Shown here: piece by piece, positions 9,624-18,551 of the stretch
Numbering within the stretch: position 1 is the first letter of the stretch
How the letters are laid out: each line of letters begins with the position of its first letter
NCBI RefSeq assembly: GCF_003944765.1
Contig: NZ_RWIU01000001.1
Location: 372,001 to 436,000 of the forward strand
Direction of reading: 5' to 3'
Source: Hymenobacter perfusus
GTDB lineage: Bacteria; Bacteroidota; Bacteroidia; Cytophagales; Hymenobacteraceae
DNA length: 64,000 nucleotides
The notes under the pieces: model-generated
The model's database searches: none
The model's input: only the letters and a program-made list of their open reading frames with translations
What the model was told of the DNA's origin: nothing
Translations under genes and position numbers: made by a program

Positions 9624-10046
9624 TTAGCAATATTCTTCAAAAGCACCCTGCAAATTGTTTACGATACGCATCAGGTCGTTGCCTTCGATGTGGTAGCGCT
9701 CAATCATGTGCACCAGCTCACCATCTTTGAACAGGGCAATGCAGGGGCTGCTGGGCGGGTAGGGCAGCATGTGCTCCCGGGCCTTGGCTACGGCTTCGGT
9801 TTCCATGCCGGCAAATACCGTTACCAGCTTGAGGGGCTTTTTGTCAGAGCTGGAAACGGCCATTTTCAGGGCCGGACGAGCTTTGGCGGCGGCGCAGCCG
9901 CAGACCGAGTTGACGGCTACCAGCACGGTTCCGCTCTGGTCGTTGAGGGCGCTATCTACTTCTTCGGGGGTCATGAGCTGCTCGAAACCGGCCTCTACGA
10001 GGTCCTGGCGAATCGGGGCTACCATGTATTCGGGATACGTGGCCAT
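9624..10046 (-). CDS. Bacilliredoxin, BrxA/BrxB (YphP/YqiW) family
   Basis: A 140-residue thioredoxin-fold protein with the CGC active site at residues 49-51 (NSVCGCAAAKARPAL), the family signature. Members reduce mixed disulfides between protein thiols and low-molecular-weight thiols such as bacillithiol. Other matching blocks are YPEYMVAPIRQDL at the N-terminus and PPSSPCIALFKDGELVHMIE, followed by the ERYHIEG segment. Full family length. It stands alone between a divergent small gene and a terminator. No thiol biosynthesis gene is nearby. Confidence 0.93.
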   Translation of the reverse strand: MATYPEYMVAPIRQDLVEAGFEQLMTPEEVDSALNDQSGTVLVAVNSVCGCAAAKARPALKMAVSSSDKKPLKLVTVFAGMETEAVAKAREHMLPYPPSSPCIALFKDGELVHMIERYHIEGNDLMRIVNNLQGAFEEYC

Positions 10047-10220
10047 AGGTGAAAGCTAGGCTTTAGGATGAACTACTGCGGCGGCACCATGCCGGGCGGC
10101 GGCGTAAAATTACGCAACTACTACCGCACTGCCGCAGTTGGCGTATAGAACTCCGGCTGGCCCTCGGAAGTTTACTGCCCCCCGACTTTTTCTGCCTGCC
10201 TTCTCCTTAGCTGCCCGCCC

Positions 10221-10514
10221 ATGAAGTACGCCGATTTTCTGGCTTCCCAGACCCAACCCGAGCCGCCAACCGGCCTCTCTCCCCTACTGGAAGCCCTGTG
10301 GTACGCCGGCCGCGACGAATGGCACCGCGCCCACACCATTGCCCAGGATAATGAGCACGATGCACTACACAACTGGCTGCACGCTTTTCTGCACCGCCAG
10401 GAAGGCGACGCAGGCAACGCCGCCTACTGGTACCGGCGGGCGAATCGGTCGGTTTTCAATGGCTCCCTGCGCCGCGAATGGGAGGAAATGGTGCGGAGCC
10501 AGCTTGCGCAGTAA
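10221..10514 (+). CDS. Small conserved-looking hypothetical protein
   Basis: 97 residues with a clean ATG start. The second half (HNWLHAFLHRQEGDAGNAAYWYRRA) looks like one tetratricopeptide-like helix pair, rich in aromatic and histidine residues; no signal peptide or membrane segment. I do not recognise a named family. Codon use matches the neighbours, which supports a real gene. It is cytoplasmic by appearance and stands 135 bases ahead of an exported TPR protein, with an AT-rich gap between them. Confidence 0.7.
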   Translation: MKYADFLASQTQPEPPTGLSPLLEALWYAGRDEWHRAHTIAQDNEHDALHNWLHAFLHRQEGDAGNAAYWYRRANRSVFNGSLRREWEEMVRSQLAQ

Positions 10515-10649
10515 GGGATGAATACCAGATTGCAGGCTACTATTTCATCTTGCCAAAATTCAATGTAAATACATTTAACCCGTTAAACAGCCACGTATTC
10601 CGTAAATAAAATTACATTTATCCCGCGCCTCTGAAACCGGCGGGATAGA

Positions 10650-11717
10650 ATGAACCAGACGTATATCCTCTCTATTGGTCTGCTGCTGACCTCGGCTGCG
10701 GCCCAGGCGCAGGTAGATACTGTGCGGGCCTCCACCCTGCCCCCGGCCCAGCAGGCCGAAAAGCTCTACAACAGCGGGGTGGCCAAGTTCAACCAGAAAA
10801 GCTACCGCGCCGCCCTGCAGGACTTCGACAAGGCCCTGGCCGCCAAACCCGATTTTGCCCGGGCCTATTACAACCGCGCCGCCGTGCGCTACGAGCTGAA
10901 GGAGTATCCCACGGCCGTGCAGGATTACGACCAGGCCATCAGGCTCGACCCCACTACGTTTACCTCCTATTTCGGGCGGGCCCAGGCCCGAGAGGCGCTG
11001 AAGCAGCCCGTCGAGGCCGAGCAGGACTACGGCAAAGCCGCCGAGTTGAAGGCCGATTACGCCCCGGCCTGGTACTATCGGGGCGCACTCCGCTTCGAAA
11101 AAGCCGATTATCAGGCCGCCAAGACCGATTTTGATGCTGCCATCAAGGCCGACCCGGCCTACGCCTACGCCTGGCACGACCGGGGCAGCGCCCAGCGCCA
11201 GCTAGGCAACCTGCCCGCCGCCATTCAGGATTACACCCAGGCCCTGAAGCTCCAGCCCGAGCTGCTGCCGGCTTTACTGAACCGCGCCGCCACTCGCCGC
11301 CGCGCCGGCGACCTGAAAGGCGCCCTCCAGGACTACAACGACTATCTGCGCCAGAAACAAGATAACGCGTTGGCCTACACCAACCGCGGCGCCGCCCGCT
11401 ACGAGCAGGCCGATTACAAAGGAGCCGTGGACGACCTCACCAAGGCCATTGAGTTGGACGCGCAGTACGCCTTTGCCTGGAACAACCGCGCCGCCGCCTA
11501 CCTCAAGCTGGAAGACTACAAAAAGGCCGAATCCGACGCCAGCAAAGCCATCAGCCTGAACGCACAGTACGCCGAGGCCTACCTCAACCGGGGCCACGCC
11601 CGCGAAATGCTGCGCAACCCCGATGCCGCCTGCCAGGACTGGCGCAAAGCCGCCGAGCTGGGCCTGGAAGTGGGCAATACCCACGCCGCCAACTCCGGCT
11701 GCGGCGCGGCGGAGTAA
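10650..11717 (+). CDS. Exported tetratricopeptide-repeat protein
   Basis: Signal peptide at residues 1-21 (cleavage near AAAQA/QVDT), then about nine consecutive TPR units with the usual W/Y-L-G-Y-A-P pattern, for example AYYNRAAVRYELKEYPTAVQDYDQAIRL-type repeats from residue 40 to the end. Repeats of this kind act as scaffolds; partners are probably other envelope proteins. The next gene downstream, 170 bases away, encodes a PorE-like OmpA protein that also starts with TPRs, so a shared envelope role is plausible but not shown. A C-terminal cysteine pair is present (AACQDWRKA and NSGCGAAE). Confidence 0.85.
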   Translation: MNQTYILSIGLLLTSAAAQAQVDTVRASTLPPAQQAEKLYNSGVAKFNQKSYRAALQDFDKALAAKPDFARAYYNRAAVRYELKEYPTAVQDYDQAIRLDPTTFTSYFGRAQAREALKQPVEAEQDYGKAAELKADYAPAWYYRGALRFEKADYQAAKTDFDAAIKADPAYAYAWHDRGSAQRQLGNLPAAIQDYTQALKLQPELLPALLNRAATRRRAGDLKGALQDYNDYLRQKQDNALAYTNRGAARYEQADYKGAVDDLTKAIELDAQYAFAWNNRAAAYLKLEDYKKAESDASKAISLNAQYAEAYLNRGHAREMLRNPDAACQDWRKAAELGLEVGNTHAANSGCGAAE

Positions 11718-11730
11718 TTCAAAGACACCT

Positions 11731-11785
11731 GTCATCCTGAGGCGGCAGCCGAAGGACCTTCTGCCAGTAGAACTACCTCAGCGTA
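11731..11785. repeat. Dispersed intergenic repeat, copy B
   Basis: Starts GTCATCCTGAGG, then GAAGGACCTT and TAGAACTA, matching blocks of copies A (1599) and C (54579). The right half appears lost and is replaced by the CTCTGCG repeat beginning at 11788. Confidence 0.65.
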
Positions 11786-11787
11786 CC

Positions 11788-11816
11788 TCTGCGCATTCCT
11801 CTGCGCCCCTCTGCGG
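11788..11816 (+). repeat. CTCTGCG-type intergenic repeat upstream of the OmpA gene
   Basis: CTCTGCGCATTCCTCTGCGC followed by CCCTCTGCGGG. A closely similar run (TTCTGCGCATTCTGCGC, then TCCTCTGCGGG) lies at 13977-14005 on the other side of the OmpA-family gene. Confidence 0.6.
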
Positions 11817-11886
11817 GAACCGACGCCAGAACGCTCTGCCTATGGTACGCTCTGCGCAGGATGCCAAACAGCTATACGACATTCCC

Positions 11887-13929
11887 ATGCATAAATACCT
11901 ACTCGCCCTGCTGCTCCTGAGTGCCCCGGCTACCCTGCTGGCTCAGGATGTGGAGTTCAGCAAAGACCGTTTCGGCAACGACAAGGACGGGCTGAAGGCG
12001 GCCCTCAAGGAAATCAAGCTCGGCGACGAATCGTACGACCTGGACCCGCCCCGCTACGAGCAGGCGCTGCCGCACTACCTGGCGGCCCAGAAGTTCAACC
12101 CCAACAACGCCCAGCTCAACTTCAAAATCGGGGAGAGCTACCTGCACTCCGGCTTCAAGCCCCGGGCGTTGGAGTACCTGCAGAAGGCCTACCAGCTCAA
12201 CCCCGATGTAGACCCACGCATTCACTATGCCCTGGGCCGGGGCCTGCACCTGAACGGGAAGTGGGACGAAGCCATTACAGAGTACAAGCGCGCCACGCCC
12301 GCTACCGGCACCAAGAATACGGCCGCCTTCACCCAGGATATCCAGAAGAAAATCCGGGAGTGCGAAAACGGCCGCAAGCTGGCCGCCCGGCCCAACCGCG
12401 TCTTCATCGACAACGCCGGCCCCGGCGTAAACTCGCCCTACCCCGAATACGGCCCGGTGATTACCGCCGATGAGTCGGTTATCCTGTTCACCTCGCGCCG
12501 GCCGGGCTCGACGGGCGACCAGAAAGACCCCGAAACCGGCGGCTTTATGGAGGATATTTACACCAGCACCCGCACCACCAAAGGCAGCTGGGTGGATGCC
12601 CGCAACCTGGGCGAAGGCGTGAACACCGAGGGCCACGACGCCACCGTGGGCCTCTCCCCCGATGGCCAGCGCCTGTTGGTGTACATGGAGGACAACGGCG
12701 GCGACCTGCACGAGGCCAACCTGCGCGGCGCGGAATGGCGCAAACCCCAGAAACTGGGCTCCCGCATCAACACCCGGTCCCACGAGTCGTCGGCGGCCTA
12801 CACGCCGGACGGGCGCAGCCTGTACTTCGTGACCGATAAGGAAGGCGGCCTGGGCCAGCGCGATATCTACAAGATTGAAATGGAAGGCCGGGGGCAGGCG
12901 GTCAACTTAGGCTCCGTCATCAACACCCAGTACGGCGAAGAAGGCGTGTTCCTCCACCCCGATGGCAAGACGATGTACTTCAGCTCGGAGGGCCACAACT
13001 CAATGGGCGGCTACGACATCTTTAAATCGGTGTTCGAAAACGGCAAGTGGAGCCCGCCGGAAAACCTGGGCTGGCCCATCAACACCCCCGACGACGACGT
13101 GTTCTTCGTGATATCCGCCTCGGGCCGCCACGGCTACTACTCCTCGTTTCGGGATGATGGGCTGGGTTCCAAGGACATCTACCAGATTACCTTCCTCGGC
13201 CCCGAAAAACCGCCCGTACTCAGCCAGGAAGACCAGCTGCTGGCTTCCCGCGTACAGCCGGTAAAGGAAACTCTGCTGGCCCCGCCGGTGGCCATTGTGG
13301 CGGCCCAGGTGACCATTCTGAAGGGCATCGTGACGGACGAAGCCAGCAAGCAGCCCATCGAGGCCACCATCGATGTGGTGGACAACTCGCTCAACCAGAC
13401 CATTGCCTCCTTCCAGAGCAACGAGCAGTCGGGCCGCTACCTGGTGTCGTTGCCCTCGGGCGTGAACTATGGCATTGTGGTGCGCAAGGACGGCTACCTG
13501 TTCCACTCCGAAAACTTCGATCTGCCGGCCAAAGCGGCGTACTCGGAAGTGGTGAAGGACATTGCGCTCAAGAAGCTGGACGTGGGCGTGAAAGTGGTGC
13601 TCAACAACATCTTCTTCGACTTCGACAAGGCCACACTGCGCAAGGAAAGCACCAACGAGCTGGAGCGCCTGCAGAAGCTGCTGGTGGAAACGCCCGCGCT
13701 GCGCCTCGAAATTTCGGGCCACACCGATAACGTGGGCAAAGCCGAGTACAACAAGGACCTTTCGCAGCGCCGCGCTAAAGCCGTGGTGGATTACCTCGTA
13801 GCCAAAGGCATCGACAAGGGCCGCCTGACCTTCGCCGGCTACGGCGACACCCAGCCAGTGGCCTCCAACGCCTCCAAGGCCGGCCGCCAGCTCAACCGCC
13901 GCACGGAGTTTAAGGTAACAGGCAAGTAG
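11887..13929 (+). CDS. PorE-like OmpA family protein (TPR, PD40 propeller, CarboxypepD_reg, OmpA C-terminal domain)
   Basis: 680 residues. Signal peptide 1-19; TPR region to about residue 130; WD40/PD40-type beta-propeller from about 150 to 440 with repeated ITADESVILFTSRRPGSTG-, AYTPDGRSLYFVTD- and FLHPDGKTMYFSSE-type blades; a carboxypeptidase-regulatory-like domain near 475-560; and an OmpA peptidoglycan-binding domain at the end (NIFFDFDKATLRKES, ISGHTDNVGKAEYN, NRRTEFKV). This domain order matches PorE of the type IX secretion system of Porphyromonas gingivalis, which anchors the machine to peptidoglycan; related proteins of the same order exist outside T9SS. No lipobox is seen. ATG 11887 gives the complete signal peptide. 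Confidence 0.85.
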   Translation: MHKYLLALLLLSAPATLLAQDVEFSKDRFGNDKDGLKAALKEIKLGDESYDLDPPRYEQALPHYLAAQKFNPNNAQLNFKIGESYLHSGFKPRALEYLQKAYQLNPDVDPRIHYALGRGLHLNGKWDEAITEYKRATPATGTKNTAAFTQDIQKKIRECENGRKLAARPNRVFIDNAGPGVNSPYPEYGPVITADESVILFTSRRPGSTGDQKDPETGGFMEDIYTSTRTTKGSWVDARNLGEGVNTEGHDATVGLSPDGQRLLVYMEDNGGDLHEANLRGAEWRKPQKLGSRINTRSHESSAAYTPDGRSLYFVTDKEGGLGQRDIYKIEMEGRGQAVNLGSVINTQYGEEGVFLHPDGKTMYFSSEGHNSMGGYDIFKSVFENGKWSPPENLGWPINTPDDDVFFVISASGRHGYYSSFRDDGLGSKDIYQITFLGPEKPPVLSQEDQLLASRVQPVKETLLAPPVAIVAAQVTILKGIVTDEASKQPIEATIDVVDNSLNQTIASFQSNEQSGRYLVSLPSGVNYGIVVRKDGYLFHSENFDLPAKAAYSEVVKDIALKKLDVGVKVVLNNIFFDFDKATLRKESTNELERLQKLLVETPALRLEISGHTDNVGKAEYNKDLSQRRAKAVVDYLVAKGIDKGRLTFAGYGDTQPVASNASKAGRQLNRRTEFKVTGK

Positions 13930-13945
13930 ATTCCGTCACCAGATT

Positions 13946-14005
13946 CCCGCAGAGGACGCAGAGTCCGTTGAACGATTCTGCGCATTCTGCGCTATCCTCT
14001 GCGGG
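13946..14005 (+). terminator. Hairpin terminator built from CTCTGCG repeats
   Basis: CCCGCAGAGGA (13946-13956) pairs with TCCTCTGCGGG (13995-14005); the loop contains further CTGCGC repeats. It follows the OmpA gene stop by 16 bases. No long T run, so termination is plausible rather than certain. Confidence 0.5.
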
Positions 14006-14088
14006 CTAAAAACCCAACTGAACGTCTCCCAACCAGCTTCCAACGAGGAAATCCGCAACAGCCGGGCCACTCCCGTATCTTGCCCGTT

Positions 14089-17000
14089 GTGATACGCCGT
14101 CTGCTGCTCCTGTTCTGTCTGTTCACGCACCTCGCCGCTGCTCAGCCCCTGCCCCAGCGGCAGTTTCTGAAGCAGTTCGGGGCCGCCGAAGGGTTGTCGC
14201 AGCCGTTCATTTACGCCTTAGCGCAGGATAAAGCCGGCTACCTCTGGATTGGTACTGCCGAGGGCCTGGTGCGGTTTGATGGCACTACGTTCCAGACGTT
14301 CACCACCCGCGAAGGGCTGGCTGAGGACTTCGTAACCAGACTATATGTGCATCCGCGCACCGGCCGGTTGTGGGTAGGCCATTACCAGGGCGGTTTGTCT
14401 TTCCTGAACGGGCAACGATTTCAACCAGTAGCAGCGGCAGCCAAAAACGCCCCGTTACGCCCGCACACCGGTATTATGCCGCCGGACACGGCATTCCGGG
14501 AATACGGGAAGCCGCCTTATTCCTACGCTGAACCACCCGGTTTTGAGCCGTCTTTTGGCTTGCATCACCTGCTACCGCCTGGCACTGTGCCACAATGCGT
14601 AGTGCTGGATCAGGAGCACAACCTCTGGATTGGCACCGCCGGGCAGGGCCTGTGGCGCTGGTCGGACCGGCACGTGACTTTCTACCCCATTTCTGCAACA
14701 GGCCATATCACGGCATTGACTAGCGGAGGCCGAGCAATTGCCGGAAACGCCGAGGCCCAGCTCTTCGGGCTGAGACTCCGCTCAGGCAAGTCATCCCCAA
14801 TCACCTGGACCGAAAACCGTTTGCAGTATGCTCCCAGCGTAATCTTAAGCACACCCGACGGCCGTTCTTTATCCATATTCACAAAGCGTTACCCGACGCC
14901 GCCAGCTCGTGCTATTTGGGTGGGCACCGCCGGCCACGGCCTCTGGCAGATTCCGATACCAGCCCCAAAAGCAATAAAGGCAAATCCAACCCGGCGGCTA
15001 CCCCCTGATCTGGCTATTACGGCGCTTACTCAGCACCCGAACGGCGACTTATGGGTAGGCACCGCCCTGGATGGTGCGTACCGCCTGCCAGCGGACACTA
15101 CTCAGCCGGCACAGCACTTCACCACAGCCAACGGACTACTACACAACACCATTTATGCCCTCACGGCCGATACGGCCGGCGGCGTCTGGATTGGCACCCA
15201 TGACACTGGTTTAGCCGTGTGGCGCAATGGCCGTTTCCAGTATCACCGTTTCCCCAAAGGCGGCATTGATGTATCGGCGCTGGTTACCGATGACGCAGGT
15301 CGGGTCTGGATTGGCACGGAAGGCGCGGGCGTACTCAGTTACTTCAACGGCAGATTTCAGCAGTATAGCACCCCACAGGGCTTGGTTTCACCGTATTGTT
15401 ACGCTTTGCTACCCGTACGTTGGGGAACAAGCTACCACGGCGGCTACAGGTATGATGCCCGGCGGGAGCAACTGGTGGCCGTACACCGCAATGCCATCAG
15501 CTTTGCCGATTCCAGTCAGCACTTTACGGCGGCCACGCTCCCCGATAACCCGCTGGTACGCGACCTGCTGCCCCAGGCAGCTGTGGACTGGGGTGACTAT
15601 TGCATCTGGGTGTTAACCCGCACCGGCTTGCTGCGCCTGCGAACTGACGAACCGGACCTATTGCCCAGCACTACTGCGCCTCGGCCAGCTTTGCTATTCA
15701 GCGAAGTGGATGGAGCCTCCCGCCCGCCCCGGCAACTCGGCGAACTATCGGCCACTCAGCATCGGGTGTCGTTCTGGTTTCGGGGCATCAGCTTGTTGCC
15801 AGGGCGGGCGGGCATGCAGTACCAATACCGCCTGCGCGGATACCAGGAGGAATGGAGCAGGCCCGCAGCCGTGGGGGAAGCCCAGTTTCCGCGCCTGGAT
15901 GCCGGCCAGTATGTATTTGAGGTACGGGCCCGTTCGGGGAAGTATGGCACCTGGTCGGCCCCGGTTACTAGCGGCTTCCGCATTGCCACCCCGTTCTGGC
16001 GCACGTGGTGGTTTGCGGCCCTGGCGGCGGCGGCGGCCCTGAGCCTGGCCTACGCCTTCACCCGGGCCCGCACTGCCACCCTGCGCCGCCAGAAATTGCA
16101 GCTGGAAACCACCGTGCGCGAGCGAACCACGGAACTGCGGCAGCAGAAAGCCGCCACCGAGCAAATTAACGCCGATTTGGTGGTGGCCCGGGATGCGGCG
16201 GAAGCTTCCCGCCGGGCTAAGGCACAGTTTCTGGCCAACATGAGTCACGAGATTCGCACGCCCATGAATGCGGTTATCGGCCTGACTCACCTGCTGCGCA
16301 ACACCCCCATCAACCCCGAGCAAGGCGAGTTTCTGGAAGCCATTCAGTCGTCGTCGAACAACCTGCTGGTCATCATCAACGATATTCTGGACTCCTCCAA
16401 GATGGAGGCCGGCAAACTCACCCTGGAACAAGCGCCGTTGCGGCTACCCGAATTGATGGAGAGGGTGGCCCGTATGTTCCGGTTTGCCACCGAAGCCAAG
16501 GGCCTCTACTTCCGCACCGAAATTGCCCCGGCCGTACCCGCCGCCATCCTCGGCGACGCCGTGCGCCTGAACCAGGTGCTGGTGAATCTGGTGGGCAATG
16601 CTGTGAAATTCACCACCCGGGGCGGTATCACGTTGCGGCTGACGGTAGTGCCAACAGCTGAAACTGGGGCTGAAACACTCCGTTTCGGGGTGCAGGACAC
16701 CGGTATCGGTATTCCGGCCGATAAGCTGGACGCCATTTTCGAGGATTTTTCCCAGGCCAACGCCAGCACCACCCGGCAGTATGGCGGCACCGGCCTGGGC
16801 CTGAGCATTGCCCGCAACCTGGTGCAGCTGCACGGTGGCCGGCTGTGGGTGGAAAGCAGGGAAGGCCAGGGCTCCACCTTCTGGTTCGATATTCCCAGCC
16901 TGCCCACTGATGCCGCTGCCGTGCGGGCCGAAGTGACCGGCCCACTGGCACCCTTTGAGCCGGCCCTGCGCGTGCTGGTGGCCGAAGACAACGACCTGAA

Positions 17001-17739
17001 CCAATTGGTCGCCCGCAAAACCCTGGAAGCCTGGAACGTGCAGGTCACCATTGCTGCCAACGGCCGCCTAGCCGTGGAAGCCGCGCAGCAGCAGGCCTTC
17101 GACGCCGTGCTGCTGGACGTACAGATGCCCGAAATGGATGGCTACGAGGCCGCCCGCCAGCTGCGCAGCCTCTTTCCCGACGCGGCGCGACTACCCCTCA
17201 TCGGCCTCACGGCCTCGGCCCTGCCCGAAGACCGGGTGCTGGCCCTGGAAGCCGGCATGAACGATACGCTGGCCAAGCCCTTCGATCCGGCAGTGCTCTA
17301 TGCCCGCCTGGCCCATTTTACCGGCCGCGCCGTGCCGCACGCTATACCGGCTGCTGCCCCGGCAATGCCTTCCCAGGTGTCTCCCATTCTTTCCTCCAGC
17401 CGCCCCGACTGGCGCCTGCTCGAGGAGTTGGCGGGCGGTAACGAGGGGTTTGTGCAGCAGATCATTCGTACGTTTCTGGCGCAGGCCCCGGAACTGGCGG
17501 TGCAGCTGCTGCAACTGCCCCCCGGCCCGGAGTTGGCCCAGACGGCCCACAAGCTCAAAGGGCAGGCAGCCTATTTTGGCGTGGACAGCCTGACGGAACA
17601 ACTCGACTTTGTGGAGCAAAAGGCCCGGCAGCCCATAGCCGATAGTAGCCTTGCGGAAGCCTGCTCCAGTATTCAGCAGCAGTTGCTTAGTTTGTATCCA
17701 CTGCTGCGGGAGCGGCTGCCGGAAGCTCCACAGAAATAG
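14089..17739 (+). CDS. Hybrid two-component sensor histidine kinase with two-component propeller sensor
   Basis: About 1216 residues. Signal peptide, then roughly a dozen Reg_prop blades (YLWIGTAEGLVRF, LWVGTALDGAYRL, VWIGTEGAGVLSY) forming the periplasmic propeller, a Y_Y_Y domain (YQYRLRGYQEEWS), one transmembrane helix (WWFAALAAAAALSLAYAF), coiled coil, HisKA with phospho-acceptor His about residue 720 (NMSHEIRTPMNAVIG), HATPase (GTGLGLSIARNLV), receiver domain with Asp about 1010 (LLDVQMPEMDGYEA) and a C-terminal Hpt domain with His about 1154 (TAHKLKGQAAYFG). Resembles hybrid systems that sense glycans, but lacks the AraC output domain. GTG 14089 is preferred over TTG 14080. A LytTR regulator follows 36 bases on. 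Confidence 0.88.
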   Translation: MIRRLLLLFCLFTHLAAAQPLPQRQFLKQFGAAEGLSQPFIYALAQDKAGYLWIGTAEGLVRFDGTTFQTFTTREGLAEDFVTRLYVHPRTGRLWVGHYQGGLSFLNGQRFQPVAAAAKNAPLRPHTGIMPPDTAFREYGKPPYSYAEPPGFEPSFGLHHLLPPGTVPQCVVLDQEHNLWIGTAGQGLWRWSDRHVTFYPISATGHITALTSGGRAIAGNAEAQLFGLRLRSGKSSPITWTENRLQYAPSVILSTPDGRSLSIFTKRYPTPPARAIWVGTAGHGLWQIPIPAPKAIKANPTRRLPPDLAITALTQHPNGDLWVGTALDGAYRLPADTTQPAQHFTTANGLLHNTIYALTADTAGGVWIGTHDTGLAVWRNGRFQYHRFPKGGIDVSALVTDDAGRVWIGTEGAGVLSYFNGRFQQYSTPQGLVSPYCYALLPVRWGTSYHGGYRYDARREQLVAVHRNAISFADSSQHFTAATLPDNPLVRDLLPQAAVDWGDYCIWVLTRTGLLRLRTDEPDLLPSTTAPRPALLFSEVDGASRPPRQLGELSATQHRVSFWFRGISLLPGRAGMQYQYRLRGYQEEWSRPAAVGEAQFPRLDAGQYVFEVRARSGKYGTWSAPVTSGFRIATPFWRTWWFAALAAAAALSLAYAFTRARTATLRRQKLQLETTVRERTTELRQQKAATEQINADLVVARDAAEASRRAKAQFLANMSHEIRTPMNAVIGLTHLLRNTPINPEQGEFLEAIQSSSNNLLVIINDILDSSKMEAGKLTLEQAPLRLPELMERVARMFRFATEAKGLYFRTEIAPAVPAAILGDAVRLNQVLVNLVGNAVKFTTRGGITLRLTVVPTAETGAETLRFGVQDTGIGIPADKLDAIFEDFSQANASTTRQYGGTGLGLSIARNLVQLHGGRLWVESREGQGSTFWFDIPSLPTDAAAVRAEVTGPLAPFEPALRVLVAEDNDLNQLVARKTLEAWNVQVTIAANGRLAVEAAQQQAFDAVLLDVQMPEMDGYEAARQLRSLFPDAARLPLIGLTASALPEDRVLALEAGMNDTLAKPFDPAVLYARLAHFTGRAVPHAIPAAAPAMPSQVSPILSSSRPDWRLLEELAGGNEGFVQQIIRTFLAQAPELAVQLLQLPPGPELAQTAHKLKGQAAYFGVDSLTEQLDFVEQKARQPIADSSLAEACSSIQQQLLSLYPLLRERLPEAPQK

Positions 17740-17762
17740 CTGTGTTTTTTCAAGTCAGCCTG

Positions 17763-17770
17763 TACCTTTG
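17763..17770 (+). promoter_or_regulatory. Putative -7 box (TAnnTTTG) of the LytTR regulator gene
   Basis: TACCTTTG is an exact match to the Bacteroidota -7 consensus and ends 5 bases before the ATG, so the transcript would be leaderless or nearly so. No clear TTTG -33 box is seen at the expected distance. Confidence 0.5.
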
Positions 17771-17775
17771 CCGAT

Positions 17776-18504
17776 ATGGCCGAACCCACTGCCCCCCTGC
17801 GTTGCCTGGTTGTTGATGATGACTCCTTGGCCTTGCAAATCGTTGAAAACTGCATTGCCAATACGCCCTTTCTGGCACACGTTGCCAGTTGCAACAGTGC
17901 CATTGCCGCCGCCGAAGTACTTCGCCAGCAGCCCATCGACCTCCTGTTTCTGGATGTGGAAATGCCGTTGATGTCGGGGCTGGACTTGCTGCGCACGTTG
18001 CAGGACCCGCCCCTCGTGATTCTCATCACCAGCAGCAAAAACTACGCAGTGGAAGCGTTTGAGCATGATGTGCTCGACTATGTGGTAAAGCCAATCAGCT
18101 ACGCCCGGTTTCTGCAGGCGGCCCAGAAGGCCCTGGCAGCCGTGGAAGCCCGCACCAGCCAGGCCACCGAGGCCATCGAAGTCCCGCAGAACACCCAGTT
18201 CACTTTTGTAAAAGTCGATAGCCGGCTGGTGAAGGTGCTCTTTGACGAAGTACGCTACGTAGAGGCCCTGGGCGACTACGTGCATATCGTGACCGGCCAG
18301 AGCAAGCTGATTGTGTACAGCACTATGCGGGCCGTGGAAGAGAAATTTCCGGCTTCCCTGTTCGTGCGCGTACACCGCTCCTTTATCGTCAACCTTAAGC
18401 GCGTGCAAACCATCGAAGACAATACCATCATCCTCGATAACAAGCATATTCCCATCGGCCAGACGTACCTGCGCGAGGTATTTCAGCGGCTCAACAAATT
18501 CTAA
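17776..18504 (+). CDS. LytTR-family response regulator
   Basis: N-terminal receiver domain with the acidic pair DDD near residues 14-16, phospho-acceptor Asp60 in LLFLDVEMPLMSG and the switch lysine in VVKPISYARF. The C-terminal half is a LytTR DNA-binding domain (VRYVEALGDYVHIVT, FVRVHRSFIVNLKRV, IPIGQTYLREVF). It would act as a cytoplasmic transcription regulator. Its position directly after the hybrid kinase suggests that kinase, through its Hpt domain, as a phosphodonor; LytTR regulators more often pair with LytS-type histidine kinases, so this pairing is an inference. Confidence 0.92.
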   Translation: MAEPTAPLRCLVVDDDSLALQIVENCIANTPFLAHVASCNSAIAAAEVLRQQPIDLLFLDVEMPLMSGLDLLRTLQDPPLVILITSSKNYAVEAFEHDVLDYVVKPISYARFLQAAQKALAAVEARTSQATEAIEVPQNTQFTFVKVDSRLVKVLFDEVRYVEALGDYVHIVTGQSKLIVYSTMRAVEEKFPASLFVRVHRSFIVNLKRVQTIEDNTIILDNKHIPIGQTYLREVFQRLNKF

Positions 18505-18551
18505 ATCCTCGTTTTATCCGCCGGCTACTGCACCGGTTTTCCAACTGCCGC

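Noticed and set aside
1599..14005. CRISPR array as an explanation for the GTCATCCT and CTCTGCG repeats
   Set aside because: Repeats are dispersed and few, without regular spacers or cas genes.
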